NCBI GenBank assembly: GCA_016934715.1
Contig: JAFGSI010000043.1
Coordinates: forward strand, 38,227-102,226
Reading direction: 5' to 3'
From: Anaerolineales bacterium
GTDB lineage: Bacteria > Chloroflexota > Anaerolineae > Anaerolineales > Villigracilaceae
Length of the DNA: 64,000 nucleotides
Of this stretch, positions 9,418 through 18,711 are shown one piece after another. How positions within the stretch are numbered: the stretch's first letter is position 1; the number at the start of each line of letters is the position of its first letter. The notes under the pieces were generated by a model. The model saw nothing but the letters and a program-made list of their open reading frames with translations. It did not search any database and was not told the origin of the DNA. Position numbers and translations under genes: made by a program.

Positions 9418-10719
9418 ATGTCCCTCCGAGATTATCTCCATAAACTGGACGTACAGAAAAAGCTACTCCGGGTCGGCGAGCCCATCTCGAAGACCTTCGA
9501 GATCGCTGGCGTGCTGAAGCGGATGGAGCCAAGCCCGGTGCTCTTCGAACGGGTGCGCGAGTCGGCTTTCCCGGTGGCCGGCAACCTGTTCTGCTCAAAG
9601 GCCGCCTTTGCGGATTACTTCGGCATTCAAGTGGTGGAGATCATTCCCTTCCTGACGGCCGCCATCCAGGGCCGCATGCCTCCCGAGGTCGTGACCGAGG
9701 CGCCCTGCCAGGAGGTCGTCGAGTTGAGCCCGGACCTGGATCGCCTGCCGATCCTGTTCCACTGCGACCGGGACGGGGGCAATTACATCAGCTCGGGGGT
9801 GGTGCTGGCCCGCCACCCGGTCCACGGGCAGAACGCTGACTTCCACCGCTGTATGCAGTTCTCCAGAACCGAAATGTCGGTGCGGGTCGTGCGCGGCCGC
9901 CATTTCGATACGTTCCTGCAGAACCTGAAACAGGTGGACGTTGCCATCTGCATCGGCAACGCGCCCAACGTGCTTGCTGCGGCAGCCACCTCGGTCGACC
10001 TCGGCGTGAACGAATTGGAGATTGCCAATGCCCTCCAACCGTTCCAGGTGGTGCGGGCCAAGACCAGCGACCTGCTGATCCCGGCCGAAACCGAATTCGT
10101 GATCGAAGGGACCATCCATCTTGACCGGACCCACGCCGAGGGGCCTTTCGTCGACCTGACCGAGACCTACGACGTGGTCCGCCAGGAGCCGGTGCTGGAG
10201 ATCAGGGCGGTCACCCACCGCCGGGACGCAGTCTGGCATGCTCTCCTGCCGGGCGCGCTGGAGCACAAGCTCCTGATGGGCATGCCGCGCGAGCCGACCA
10301 TCTTCCGGGAGGTCAACCGGGTCGTGCGCTGCCTGGATGTGAACGTCAACCCGGGAGGCTGCTCCTGGCTGCATGCCATCGTCCAGATCGACAAGCGGGC
10401 CGAGGACGACGGGAAAAGGGCGATCGAGGCTGCCTTCGCCGGGCACGGCTCGTGCAAGCATGTCTACGTGGTGGACAGGGACATCGATATCTATGACCCG
10501 CTGGAGGTGGAATGGGCGATGGCGACCCGCTTCCAGGGCGACCGCGACCTGGTCGTCCGCGAGCGGGCTCCCGGATCCAGCCTGGACCCCTCGGCGGACG
10601 CCGGGACGCACGTCACCACCCGCCTGGGCTTCGACCTGACCGCCCCGCTCGAGACGGCCGGGAAATCCTTTCGGAAGGCCGACTTCCCGGAGGTGGATTT
10701 GAAGAGATTCACCCCATAG
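9418..10719 (+). CDS. UbiD family decarboxylase
   Basis: This complete 433-residue UbiD-family enzyme would use prenylated FMN to decarboxylate an alpha,beta-unsaturated or aromatic acid. Family features include NYISSGVVLARHP, EFVIEGTIHL followed by HAEGPFVD, and VDRDIDIYDPLEVEWAMATR near the C-terminus. It is shorter than the roughly 490 residues of E. coli UbiD. With the AcnX pair and UbiX just downstream, it could be anhydromevalonate phosphate decarboxylase of the modified mevalonate pathway. That role is an inference from gene company. A weak -10, TACGAT, lies near 9372. No clear ribosome site precedes the ATG. Confidence 0.88.
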   Translation: MSLRDYLHKLDVQKKLLRVGEPISKTFEIAGVLKRMEPSPVLFERVRESAFPVAGNLFCSKAAFADYFGIQVVEIIPFLTAAIQGRMPPEVVTEAPCQEVVELSPDLDRLPILFHCDRDGGNYISSGVVLARHPVHGQNADFHRCMQFSRTEMSVRVVRGRHFDTFLQNLKQVDVAICIGNAPNVLAAAATSVDLGVNELEIANALQPFQVVRAKTSDLLIPAETEFVIEGTIHLDRTHAEGPFVDLTETYDVVRQEPVLEIRAVTHRRDAVWHALLPGALEHKLLMGMPREPTIFREVNRVVRCLDVNVNPGGCSWLHAIVQIDKRAEDDGKRAIEAAFAGHGSCKHVYVVDRDIDIYDPLEVEWAMATRFQGDRDLVVRERAPGSSLDPSADAGTHVTTRLGFDLTAPLETAGKSFRKADFPEVDLKRFTP

Positions 10720-10849
10720 GTTTGCAGGCTCAAAAAGGGCAGGCAGAAACTTCGCTGCCAGGCGGCTGCTCCCCATCGTTTATAGCGTTGCGCCTTCCAG
10801 ACTCGGATGGTTCCCGACACACGTATTTCAGGAAATCAGGAGACTCGCG

Positions 10850-12427
10850 ATGAAACGTACAGGTCTGCTCGTTCTGGTTGCCTGCATCGGTTGCCTGTCC
10901 GGGTGCAACCTGCCAACAACCGTCACCTGCTCGGCGGACCATTTGATCGACGCGATCGCAGATGCCAACGCCACCCCCGCCACCACGGACGTGATCGCCC
11001 TCGCTGCAGGCTGCACCTATGAACTGGATCAGATCATTGATCTGGCCAATGGCAACACCGGGCTGCCAGCGATCATCTCTCCCATCGTCATTGACGGGAA
11101 TGGGGCCATCATTCTGCGCGCCGCGGACGCCCCGGAGAAGTTCCGCCTGTTCTACGTCAATGCGATGGGAAGCCTGGAGATCAGCGATGTGACCCTGGCG
11201 GGTGGGTATGCCATCAATCCTGCTCTCCCTAATGATCTCGTGACCAACTCCGGTGGAGCGATCCTCAACCGGGGCCACCTGATGGTCTCCAACAGCCTGA
11301 TCCAGGAAAACTCCGCCAGGGAAGGCGGGGGGATCTTCAACCTCGGGACCATGACCCTCTCAGGCGTTACGATCGATTCCAACCACGACTATTTTGGACT
11401 GCCAGGCGGCGCGGGATTGTCCAACATCGGGACCGGGATCATCGAGAGTTCCACCTTCAGCTACAACGGTCTGCCCGAGCGCAAGGATGGGATCTTTAAC
11501 GTCGGGACACTGACGATGACCAACAGCACGGTCAGCCACAGCGGCTTCACCGGCATCGACAATGAGGGCGATCTGTCGATCAATCACGTCACGATCGCCT
11601 TTAATCGGGGATCGGCAATCGGATCGTGCGGGAACCTGTCCATATCGAATTCGATCATCGCCCAGCCTCCCGATACAGGTGGATGCGGCTGTCAGACGAT
11701 CCATTCGGTGCACCCCAACCTGGATACCACCGGGACCTGTGGCGGGATTCTGGCGAGCCTGGCCACCATCCGCCTGGGTGCGCTGGCGGATAATGGCGGG
11801 CCGACCCAGACTCATGCCCTGCTGCCTGGCAGCAGGGCCATCGACATTGTCCTCCGCCAGTGCCTGCCGACCGACCAGCGCGGTGAGCCGCGTCCATATG
11901 GGGCGCAGTGCGATGCGGGCGCCTTCGAGTTCACCGGTGCTGCGCTTCCGCAAATGAGCACAACGGCTACTCCAACCGTCATGCCGACGAACACATCTGC
12001 ACAGCAGGCCTGCACCTTTACTGCAGCGGTCAACCTGAACTGCCGCGCGAGCCCAGGTGTGTCCATCTACCCGGTTATGGATACTTTCACTGCCGGGCAG
12101 AGCGCAGTGGTCATCGGTCAGAGCCCGGATGGGCAGTACCTGTACGTGACAGGCCCCAACAATGGCATGACCTGCGCGGTCCCCCTTATGGATCGTTACG
12201 GGACAACCGCCGGCGATTGCGGGTTCTTGACGGCGTTTACCCCCCTTCCAACGCCCATCGTGCCAACCGGGATACCGGAACCAGCCACAGTTTCCTCCCC
12301 TGTTCCCGTGAATTGCAGTGACCTCGCCAGGGATGCCTGCCGGAGTTACCCCCAACAATGCTCGTGGGTAGAGTCTCTTGCGGTCGGTGGAGGAGGAGTT
12401 TGCCAATCGCTCACGGACCCTCACTGA
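10850..12427 (+). CDS. Secreted lipoprotein with beta-helix, SH3-like and Cys-rich regions
   Basis: This 525-residue protein has a lipoprotein signal (GCLSGC, lipid-anchored C19). Residues of about 25-360 form a right-handed parallel beta-helix of the kind that ends with a 'choice-of-anchor Q' segment (TDQRGEPRPYGAQCDAGAFE). After a short Thr-rich linker there is an SH3-like region (NLNCRASPG), a Pro-rich linker and a Cys-rich tail with six cysteines. It is probably held on the outer face of the membrane. No enzyme motif is seen. It sits between UbiD and AcnX on the same strand but looks functionally unrelated. The SD AGGAGA precedes the ATG. Confidence 0.8.
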   Translation: MKRTGLLVLVACIGCLSGCNLPTTVTCSADHLIDAIADANATPATTDVIALAAGCTYELDQIIDLANGNTGLPAIISPIVIDGNGAIILRAADAPEKFRLFYVNAMGSLEISDVTLAGGYAINPALPNDLVTNSGGAILNRGHLMVSNSLIQENSAREGGGIFNLGTMTLSGVTIDSNHDYFGLPGGAGLSNIGTGIIESSTFSYNGLPERKDGIFNVGTLTMTNSTVSHSGFTGIDNEGDLSINHVTIAFNRGSAIGSCGNLSISNSIIAQPPDTGGCGCQTIHSVHPNLDTTGTCGGILASLATIRLGALADNGGPTQTHALLPGSRAIDIVLRQCLPTDQRGEPRPYGAQCDAGAFEFTGAALPQMSTTATPTVMPTNTSAQQACTFTAAVNLNCRASPGVSIYPVMDTFTAGQSAVVIGQSPDGQYLYVTGPNNGMTCAVPLMDRYGTTAGDCGFLTAFTPLPTPIVPTGIPEPATVSSPVPVNCSDLARDACRSYPQQCSWVESLAVGGGGVCQSLTDPH

Positions 12428-12726
12428 TCGATGATCTGAAATCGAAACCCTTGTCCTTGTGGGCGGTTGGCACCCAACAGAAGGTGTGAAGCTGCTCCGA
12501 GGAAAGTCTGCCAGGCAACCCGAATTCCCAGACCGCGCGAGGCTACCCCCTGGTGACAACTGAAGCCCCGAACAACGGATCCTGGCGTGGTGGAGCCGGA
12601 AACCATCACAGAACGGACTTTCAAACCGGGTTATTCTTATTCGCTGATGTGCAGGGAACGGTTTGCTGCCGCCCCTGCTTGATTCTCCAGTAGTAGACTC
12701 TGCTCAAGGAAATTTCGGATTAACTT
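12428..12726. other. Spacer before the aconitase X genes
   Basis: About 300 bp with no gene I can support. It contains GAGGAAAGTC (near 12499-12508), which recalls conserved region I of RNase P RNA. The rest of that RNA's conserved pattern is absent, so I do not call it. A possible -10, TAGACT, lies near 12694. The start codon at 12727 has only AAGGAAA-like sequence upstream. Confidence 0.4.
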
Positions 12727-13929
12727 ATGGAATTGACCCAGGAAGAACACCAAATGCTGGCCGGGGACTACGGCCGCTCCACCCGCAAAGCGATGGAAAT
12801 CCTGACCGCTCTTGGGACAATCTACGCCGCCGACCGGATGGTACCGGTCGCCTCGGTCCAGATCGCCGGGGTGAGCTTCGACAACCTGGGCGAGGCCGGG
12901 CTGGATTTCCTGTCCGAGATGGCCGCTGGCGGGGGCCAGGTCTGTGCCCTGACGACCCTCAACCCGGCCGGGATGGACATCGAGAATTGGGAGGCGCTGG
13001 GGATCGATGCCGACTTCGCCCACAACCAGCAGCGCGTGATCGAAGCCTATGCAAAAATGGGTGTTGTGACGACCTGTTCGTGCACGCCGTATCTATTCGG
13101 CAACTTACCGCATTTTGGCGAGCACATCGCCTGGGCCGAGAGCAGCGCGGTGTGCTACGCCAACTCGATCCTGGGGGCGCGCACCAATCGGGAAGGCGGC
13201 CCGAGCGCACTGGCCGCTGCCCTGACCGGCCGGACACCTCGCTACGGCCTGCACCTGGACGAGAACCGCCGTCCCGGCCTGACGGTCCAGATCGAGGCTG
13301 CCCTGAACGGCACGCGCGACTTCGGGGCGCTGGGCGTCGCCGTGGGCCGGGCGATTGAGGCCAGGAAAGAGAAGGCCATTCCCTTCCTGCGCGGCATTCC
13401 GGCCGCGACGGTCGACCAGCTCAAATCCTTGTGTGCCAGCATCGCCACCTACGGCGGCCTGGCCCTGTTCCACATGGAGGGGATCACGCCCGAAAGCGCG
13501 CGGTTTTCTCCGCCGGACGAAACGCTGGTCATCGGCCAGGGTGACCTGGACGAGGCCATCTGCTCTTTGGATGCCTCCCTGGCAGGTGGGGAAGTGGACT
13601 TTGTCAGCCTGGGCTGCCCGCACCTGTCGCTCAGCGAAATCCAGCGGGTGGCGGCATTGCTGCAGGGGAAACGCGTTCGTAAAACCTTCTGGATCACCAC
13701 CGCGCGGCCCACCAAGCGCATCGCCGACCAGATGGGTTACACGGCCGTCATCGAGGCGGCCGGGGCTGTCTTCGCCGTCGATACCTGCTGCGTGGTCGCC
13801 CCGATCAAGGGCCGCTTCAAAGCCCTGGCCACCGACAGTGCCAAGGCCTGCTACTACGCCGCCGCCAAGAATGGTTTTGCCACCCGCTTCCTGCCCTTTG
13901 ATGAGGTGATCGAGGAGGCGCTGAAATGA
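12727..13929 (+). CDS. Aconitase X catalytic subunit (possible phosphomevalonate dehydratase large subunit)
   Basis: This 400-residue protein of the AcnX (former DUF521) family is an iron-sulfur hydro-lyase of the aconitase superfamily. The N-terminus MELTQEEHQMLAGDYG and the block CSCTPYLFG...GARTNREGGPSALAAALTGR are family hallmarks, with the cysteines likely cluster ligands. Known AcnX members dehydrate either cis-3-hydroxy-L-proline or, in archaea, phosphomevalonate (PMDh). Adjacency to its swivelling subunit, a UbiX, a UbiD and an isoprenoid-type desaturase favours phosphomevalonate. The subunits are separate genes, as in the archaeal enzyme. It overlaps the next gene by 4 nt. Confidence 0.88.
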   Translation: MELTQEEHQMLAGDYGRSTRKAMEILTALGTIYAADRMVPVASVQIAGVSFDNLGEAGLDFLSEMAAGGGQVCALTTLNPAGMDIENWEALGIDADFAHNQQRVIEAYAKMGVVTTCSCTPYLFGNLPHFGEHIAWAESSAVCYANSILGARTNREGGPSALAAALTGRTPRYGLHLDENRRPGLTVQIEAALNGTRDFGALGVAVGRAIEARKEKAIPFLRGIPAATVDQLKSLCASIATYGGLALFHMEGITPESARFSPPDETLVIGQGDLDEAICSLDASLAGGEVDFVSLGCPHLSLSEIQRVAALLQGKRVRKTFWITTARPTKRIADQMGYTAVIEAAGAVFAVDTCCVVAPIKGRFKALATDSAKACYYAAAKNGFATRFLPFDEVIEEALK

Positions 13930-14315
13930 AATTCACTGGGAGAAAAATATCCGCCGGCCGCGCTTCAGGAGAGGCGCTGGTTACGACGATGGGAATCTCA
14001 TTCTACGGTGGGGTCGATCCCGAGACCGGCCGGGTCGTCGAGAAGGATCACGAACTGGAGGGGCAGACCATCGCCGGGAGGGTGCTGGTCTTCCCGACCG
14101 GGAAGGGCTCGACGGTGGGGTCTTACACGCTCTACCGACTGAAGAAGGCCGGGCTGGCCCCGGCGGCGGTCGTCAATGCCGAAGCCGAGACGATCACGGC
14201 AGTCGGCTGCATCATCTCAGACATTCCCTGCGTGGACCACGTTCCCATCGAACGGATCGAGAGCGGGATGCAAGTCCGGGTGGACGGGGAGGCCGGATGC
14301 GTGGAGGTCGGGTGA
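13926..14315 (+). CDS. Aconitase X swivel-domain subunit
   Basis: This 129-residue DUF126-type protein is the swivelling small subunit of AcnX. It carries the family pattern: GxxxSGEALVT-like start (GRASGEALVT), GRVLVFPTGKGSTVGSYTLY, and a C-terminal strand with IPCVDHVPIERI. The serine-containing GKGST loop contributes to the active site with the large subunit. It starts at an ATGA overlap with the catalytic subunit gene and its stop touches the UbiX start, so the three are almost certainly co-translated. Phosphomevalonate dehydratase small subunit is the preferred role, by context. Confidence 0.88.
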   Translation: MKFTGRKISAGRASGEALVTTMGISFYGGVDPETGRVVEKDHELEGQTIAGRVLVFPTGKGSTVGSYTLYRLKKAGLAPAAVVNAEAETITAVGCIISDIPCVDHVPIERIESGMQVRVDGEAGCVEVG

Positions 14316-14317
14316 AG

Positions 14318-14911
14318 ATGCCGAAGCGGGTTATCCTGGCGATCACCGGGGCCAGCGGGGCGGTTCTTGGTATCCGCACTCTGGAACTGCTCAACGAGGC
14401 AGGGATCGAGACGCACCTGGTCGTCAGTCAGGCAGCCAGGCAAACGCTCCCTGGCGAGACCGGCCGGACCGTGGCGCAGGTCGCGGCGCTGGCCGCGTTC
14501 TGCTATGATCCGGGGGACATCGCGGCGCAGATCGCCTCGGGCTCATTCGTCACTGAGGGGATGCTGGTCGTGCCCTGTTCGATCAAGACCCTCTCGGGGA
14601 TCGCCAATTCGTACAGCGACAACCTGGTCGTGCGCGCCGCCGATGTCTGCCTGAAGGAGGGCCGCCCGCTGCTTCTGGCCGTGCGCGAAACGCCGCTGCA
14701 TCGCGGGCACCTGCGCCTGATGCAGCTGGCGGCCGAGGCAGGGGCTGTGATTTTTCCGCCGATCCCTTCCTTCTACGGAGGTCCCCAGACGGTCGATGAC
14801 CTGGTCACGAATCTCGCCGGGCGGATCCTGCTCCGCCTGGGCATCGCGAACGCGCACTACTCTCGTTGGGAGGGGGATGAGACTTTCGGCCCGGAAAGGA
14901 GGGCGCGATGA
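14318..14911 (+). CDS. ubiX: UbiX-type flavin prenyltransferase
   Basis: This 197-residue UbiX-family protein makes prenylated FMN, the cofactor of UbiD enzymes, from FMN and dimethylallyl phosphate. It begins with the Rossmann-like ITGASGAVLGIRTLELL. It then has VPCSIKTLSGIANSYSDNL, RPLLLAVRETPLH and a C-terminal IPSFYGGPQTVDDLV. The ATG at 14318 follows GGAGGT at 14302-14307. A GTG at 14312 overlapping the previous stop is an alternative. It supplies the cofactor for the UbiD protein at 9418. Its stop overlaps the next gene's ATG. Confidence 0.93.
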   Translation: MPKRVILAITGASGAVLGIRTLELLNEAGIETHLVVSQAARQTLPGETGRTVAQVAALAAFCYDPGDIAAQIASGSFVTEGMLVVPCSIKTLSGIANSYSDNLVVRAADVCLKEGRPLLLAVRETPLHRGHLRLMQLAAEAGAVIFPPIPSFYGGPQTVDDLVTNLAGRILLRLGIANAHYSRWEGDETFGPERRAR

Positions 14912-16356
14912 AAAAAGAAAAGACGATCCTGATCGTCGGTGCAGGGGTGGCCGGCCTGGCCGCTGGAGGGTTCCTGGCGCAGCAGGGCTTTCCAGTAAAG
15001 ATCTTCGAGGCCCAGGATCATCTTGGCGGCTGTTGTTCCACCACCACGCTGGACGGGTACACCTTCAACAACGGGGCCATGATGGTCATTATGCCGGGTA
15101 TGCTGGATTACACCTTTGCCCGTTTGGGTGTGGAGCGCACATCGCTCCTGCCGTTGCGGCGCATCCAGGCCCCGCAGCGTTCCTTTCTCGAAAACGGTGT
15201 CACCGTGACTCTCCTCGACGGGATGGACGTGAGGGTAGAAGGGGGGCGGGCAGCCAGCCAGCCCGCCGAAGACCTCGCCCGCCTGGTGAAAAAGTGGCAG
15301 CCCGTTTATCGGGTCTTCAGTGACCTGCTCATCCAGCCTTTTTCCCCGGCTGCCTGGGTCCGCAAGGCCTGGCGTTATCTTCCCAAATTCGCCGGAACGG
15401 CCGCTTCGGAATTGAAGGCCCTGGTCAGGGACGAGAACCTGCGCGCTGCTCTGGCGGGGCACATGGCCTACGCTGGCGTGGACCTGCGCAGGCTGCCCGC
15501 TCCGACTCTCCTGGCGCTGGTGGTGATGCTCACGGAAGGCTATTTCATCCCGGAAGGTGGGATGGGCAGCCTTCCCCGGGCGCTGGCCCGGGTCTTCGAA
15601 GGAGCCGGCGGGGAGATCGTTCTGAATGCCAGAGTGACGCGGATCGCGGTTGGCGACGGCGGTGTGACCGGCCTCGAGGTGGATGGACATGGTTTCGTCA
15701 CGGCTGGGGCGGTGCTCTCGACTGCCAGCGGAATGTCCACCTTCAGGACGCTGGTCGCCGCGGAATGGGTCCCGGCAGCTCTCGCGCGCAGGGCTCGCGA
15801 GGCGCGATTGTCCATGAAGGCATTCTATCTTCAATTGGGGACGACCAACCGGCTGGACATCGACAGCCACCTCAACTACATCCTGCCACCGCCTGGCAAA
15901 ATCGCCAGGTACTTTTCGCCTGGCGGAGAAGAGGTCAAATGGGGGCTCTATGCGGTCCCGACCACCTTCATGCCCGAACTGGCCCCGCTGGGCGGCAGCA
16001 TCGTTGAGCTCAGCCCGGCTGTGCGCATGGACCAACCGCTGGAAGTCTGGAACGAGGCCCGGATCGAAAGGCTGACGGAAGCGACGCTTGCTCTGCTGCG
16101 GCGTTCCCACGATCTGGAGATTGCCGTGCAGCGCGTGCGCACTCCGCAGCAGTTCCAGGACGAGATGCATCTCTATCAAGGTGCCCTCTACGGGTTGTCC
16201 CCGGCCGTCGGTCCTCTTGGCATGTTCCCCTACAAGACGGGTATCCCCGGCCTGTACCTGGCCGGGCAGACCACCTATCCCGGTTTCGGGGTGACCCCCG
16301 CGGCCGTGTCGGGAATTCTCTCGGCGGAGGCCCTGGTCGGGAGCGGATCAGGATGA
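14908..16356 (+). CDS. Phytoene-desaturase-like NAD(P)/FAD oxidoreductase
   Basis: This 482-residue flavoprotein starts with the dinucleotide-binding motif GAGVAGLAAGGFLAQQG (from residue 10). It has the second FAD-contact segment near the C-terminus (GLYLAGQTTYPGFGVTPAAV), the layout of CrtI/CrtN carotenoid desaturases and related isomerases. It overlaps ubiX by 4 nt, so it belongs to the same transcript. Substrate is unknown. A role on an isoprenoid (carotenoid, polyprenyl or lipid chain) fits a mevalonate-type cluster but is inferred. Family length and both motifs look normal. Confidence 0.82.
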   Translation: MKKEKTILIVGAGVAGLAAGGFLAQQGFPVKIFEAQDHLGGCCSTTTLDGYTFNNGAMMVIMPGMLDYTFARLGVERTSLLPLRRIQAPQRSFLENGVTVTLLDGMDVRVEGGRAASQPAEDLARLVKKWQPVYRVFSDLLIQPFSPAAWVRKAWRYLPKFAGTAASELKALVRDENLRAALAGHMAYAGVDLRRLPAPTLLALVVMLTEGYFIPEGGMGSLPRALARVFEGAGGEIVLNARVTRIAVGDGGVTGLEVDGHGFVTAGAVLSTASGMSTFRTLVAAEWVPAALARRAREARLSMKAFYLQLGTTNRLDIDSHLNYILPPPGKIARYFSPGGEEVKWGLYAVPTTFMPELAPLGGSIVELSPAVRMDQPLEVWNEARIERLTEATLALLRRSHDLEIAVQRVRTPQQFQDEMHLYQGALYGLSPAVGPLGMFPYKTGIPGLYLAGQTTYPGFGVTPAAVSGILSAEALVGSGSG

Positions 16357-16497
16357 GGGCGTCGTTTCCTGTCTGGGCGGGCGGAGGCTGCTGCGCATGG
16401 GGATCAAAACGAGCGCGATGGTCATGGGGACGGGGATGGTGCTCCTGATCCGGACGCGGGTGATCTGCGTTCCGGGTGCCGTCCCGGACGTTCCGGA

Positions 16498-17976
16498 TCA
16501 CTTTTCGACAACGATTGCCGTTACCGAGCAAGGCGGAAAAATGTGATGCCCGCTCCACTCGACCTCGGCGATCCTTTCGGTGACCGCCTCTGGTTGGTCC
16601 TCGCTGTTCCTCGCCTGATATCCATTGGCCGCGACCGTATGAATTCGAACCGGTTTTGAGAAGCTGAAATCGGATATTTCAATCTCAGCCGCTTGTTTTT
16701 CCCGGTGATCGCGATTGATCACAAAAAGGGTCAATCGATGGTCATCGCGGTTGGCGCTTACATCAAGAAGAGGAACTGCCCTGCGCGGAGGCAGGTTTAA
16801 AAGCCTGGGTGTCTCCACGGTGGGACATTTCGTCTCGGAGAGCACCGTCGTTTTTCCGGAAAGCTGTCGATATAACCGGAGGATATGGAATATCGGCGTA
16901 CGTACGAGCGTATCCAGGGTGGTGAGGAGCGGCGGAGCCGCAGAATTGAGCATGGCGAACAGGGCGGCGGTTTTTACGTATTTCGCCTGACGGTGAAAGG
17001 CATGGATGATCCCTGCCACGCCGATCGCCTCACGCTGAGTCTGATAGGGATCCGTGAACCTGCGCAGAGGGCCGAGGATGTTCCATTCGTCGAAGGCGAT
17101 GGGCATGGCCATGCCGAGGATGCGATCCGTCATATCCTCGATCCGCTGGACCTGCTCCTCCAAAGCGTGACCCGCCGCGGAGATTGCATAGTAATCCCCG
17201 GGGGAATCACCGACGTGTGATCGCAAGGGGATCCAGGCCGGCATATACAGGTGCATGGAAAGAAGATCCATGGCTTCGCCGATGCCCTGGATGATCTCCT
17301 CGTTCCAGCGAGACAGGGTGAGCGCATCGCCTCCGGAAGCGACGAGTTGGATGTCCGGGTCCGCGCCGCGCATGGCGTTCGCGAACCTGTGGAAGCGTTC
17401 CACGTACTTGCCCGGCTTGTTGACGCAGCCCCCCGGTTCGATGATATTCCATTGTTCGTTGCCAACACTCCAGGTTGGCACCGCCCCGACGCCGTACTTT
17501 TCGCGAATGTAAGCGACCCAGCCCGCGGCCTCATCGGGATCCTTCGCGCCGAGGCTGGCTGTAATGCTCGGCTCGGCGCCCACGTCATGACAGAGCTCCA
17601 TGAATTCATCGGTTCCAAATCGATTGTCTTCCACGGGCCCAAGCGGAAATGAAGGATTACCGAAAATCATCCCGATTAAAAACCCGCCCCACATCCGGTT
17701 CGGAACCTTTGGCCGGATGGGACCGATCCCGTCAGGCCAATGATACGAATCCGCGAAACACCCGCCTGGCCAGCGCAGCAGCGGCGGATTCAGCCTTTTG
17801 ATCGATTCCAGCACATCGGAACGAAAACCACGGTCATCCTGGGGAGCCTTGGATCCAGGTTCAGCCACCAGACCTCCCAGGACCTGTCGGCCCATATGCT
17901 CAATATTCTGGCCATAGATGCGTGGATCGATCGAATCCAGGTGGATATTTGCCTTCACAATAACCGAGCTTCGCAT
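16498..17976 (-). CDS. Alpha-L-arabinofuranosidase, GH51
   Basis: This 492-residue glycoside hydrolase family 51 enzyme releases terminal arabinofuranose from arabinans or arabinoxylo-oligosaccharides. The acid/base E174 lies in WSVGNEQWN and the nucleophile E297 in AFDEWN. The N-terminal segment IYGQNIEHMGR and LLRWPGGCFADSYHW are family signatures. There is no signal peptide, so it is likely cytoplasmic and acts on imported oligosaccharides. It is transcribed alone, convergent with the desaturase and upstream of nothing else on its strand. Start at ATG 17976. Confidence 0.93.
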   Translation of the reverse strand: MRSSVIVKANIHLDSIDPRIYGQNIEHMGRQVLGGLVAEPGSKAPQDDRGFRSDVLESIKRLNPPLLRWPGGCFADSYHWPDGIGPIRPKVPNRMWGGFLIGMIFGNPSFPLGPVEDNRFGTDEFMELCHDVGAEPSITASLGAKDPDEAAGWVAYIREKYGVGAVPTWSVGNEQWNIIEPGGCVNKPGKYVERFHRFANAMRGADPDIQLVASGGDALTLSRWNEEIIQGIGEAMDLLSMHLYMPAWIPLRSHVGDSPGDYYAISAAGHALEEQVQRIEDMTDRILGMAMPIAFDEWNILGPLRRFTDPYQTQREAIGVAGIIHAFHRQAKYVKTAALFAMLNSAAPPLLTTLDTLVRTPIFHILRLYRQLSGKTTVLSETKCPTVETPRLLNLPPRRAVPLLDVSANRDDHRLTLFVINRDHREKQAAEIEISDFSFSKPVRIHTVAANGYQARNSEDQPEAVTERIAEVEWSGHHIFPPCSVTAIVVEK

Positions 17977-18069
17977 ATGGAGCCTATGTTTTCCTTACCG
18001 GTTCTTCAAATAGTGGAACAAGCGCCGCCGTTTCAGAGGGCACCGATTCGTGCACGGGGACCTTTGCGT

Positions 18070-18711
18070 TCATCCTTCTCCCAGCCCGTGCTGGATGGCG
18101 ATGATCGCGGCCTGGGTGCGGTCGGAGACCTCCAGCTTGGACAGGATGGCACTGACGTGGTTGCGGACGGTGCCTTCGGAGAGGTGCAGTTCGGCGGCGA
18201 TGTCGGGATTGCTGAAGCCGCGCGCCAGCAGGCGCAGGACATCCACCTCGCGCTCGGTCAGCCTGGAGGTCAGGAGGGTCTCCGGTTGGACCTGTTTGCT
18301 GGCCACCTGCCCGAGCAACTTTCCCGCCACCCCGGGGTCGACGAAGGACTTGCCCGCCGCGGTGCCGCGGATGGCCCTGACGATCTCCTCGCGCGGGGTG
18401 TCCTTGAGCAGGTAGCCTGAGGCTCCGGCGCGCACGGCATCGAAGACCCACTCGTCATCATCGTAGGTGGTCAGGACCAGGACTTTGATCTTCGGGAAGC
18501 GGGCCCGGATGCGACGGGTGGCCTCGATGCCGTTCAGTCCCGGCATTTTGAGGTCCATCAGAACAAGATCGGGCCTGTGCTTCTCGACCAGATCGAAGGC
18601 CTCGGCCCCATCAACGGCGGTGGCGACGACCTCCATATCGCCTTCCAGTTTCAGCAGCAGTTCCAGCCCGTCTCGGATCACGGCCTGGTCGTCGCAGATG
18701 ATCACCTTCAT
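18070..18711 (-). CDS. NarL/LuxR-family response regulator
   Basis: This 213-residue regulator has a receiver domain with phospho-acceptor D53 (VLMDLKMPG) and conserved K103 (YLLKD). A LuxR-type helix-turn-helix follows (LTEREVDVLRLLARGFSN, then VRNHVSAILSKLEV). It overlaps the histidine kinase gene by 4 nt and is its cognate partner. Two dyad-containing promoters nearby (20067 and 20715) are its likely targets, by analogy with DesK/DesR-type systems that control adjacent genes. Confidence 0.95.
   Translation of the reverse strand: MKVIICDDQAVIRDGLELLLKLEGDMEVVATAVDGAEAFDLVEKHRPDLVLMDLKMPGLNGIEATRRIRARFPKIKVLVLTTYDDDEWVFDAVRAGASGYLLKDTPREEIVRAIRGTAAGKSFVDPGVAGKLLGQVASKQVQPETLLTSRLTEREVDVLRLLARGFSNPDIAAELHLSEGTVRNHVSAILSKLEVSDRTQAAIIAIQHGLGEG

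Noticed and set aside
12490..12520. GAGGAAAGTC resembling RNase P RNA conserved region
   Set aside because: The long-range partners and the other conserved regions of RNase P RNA are not in the 300-bp spacer. One 10-mer is not enough.
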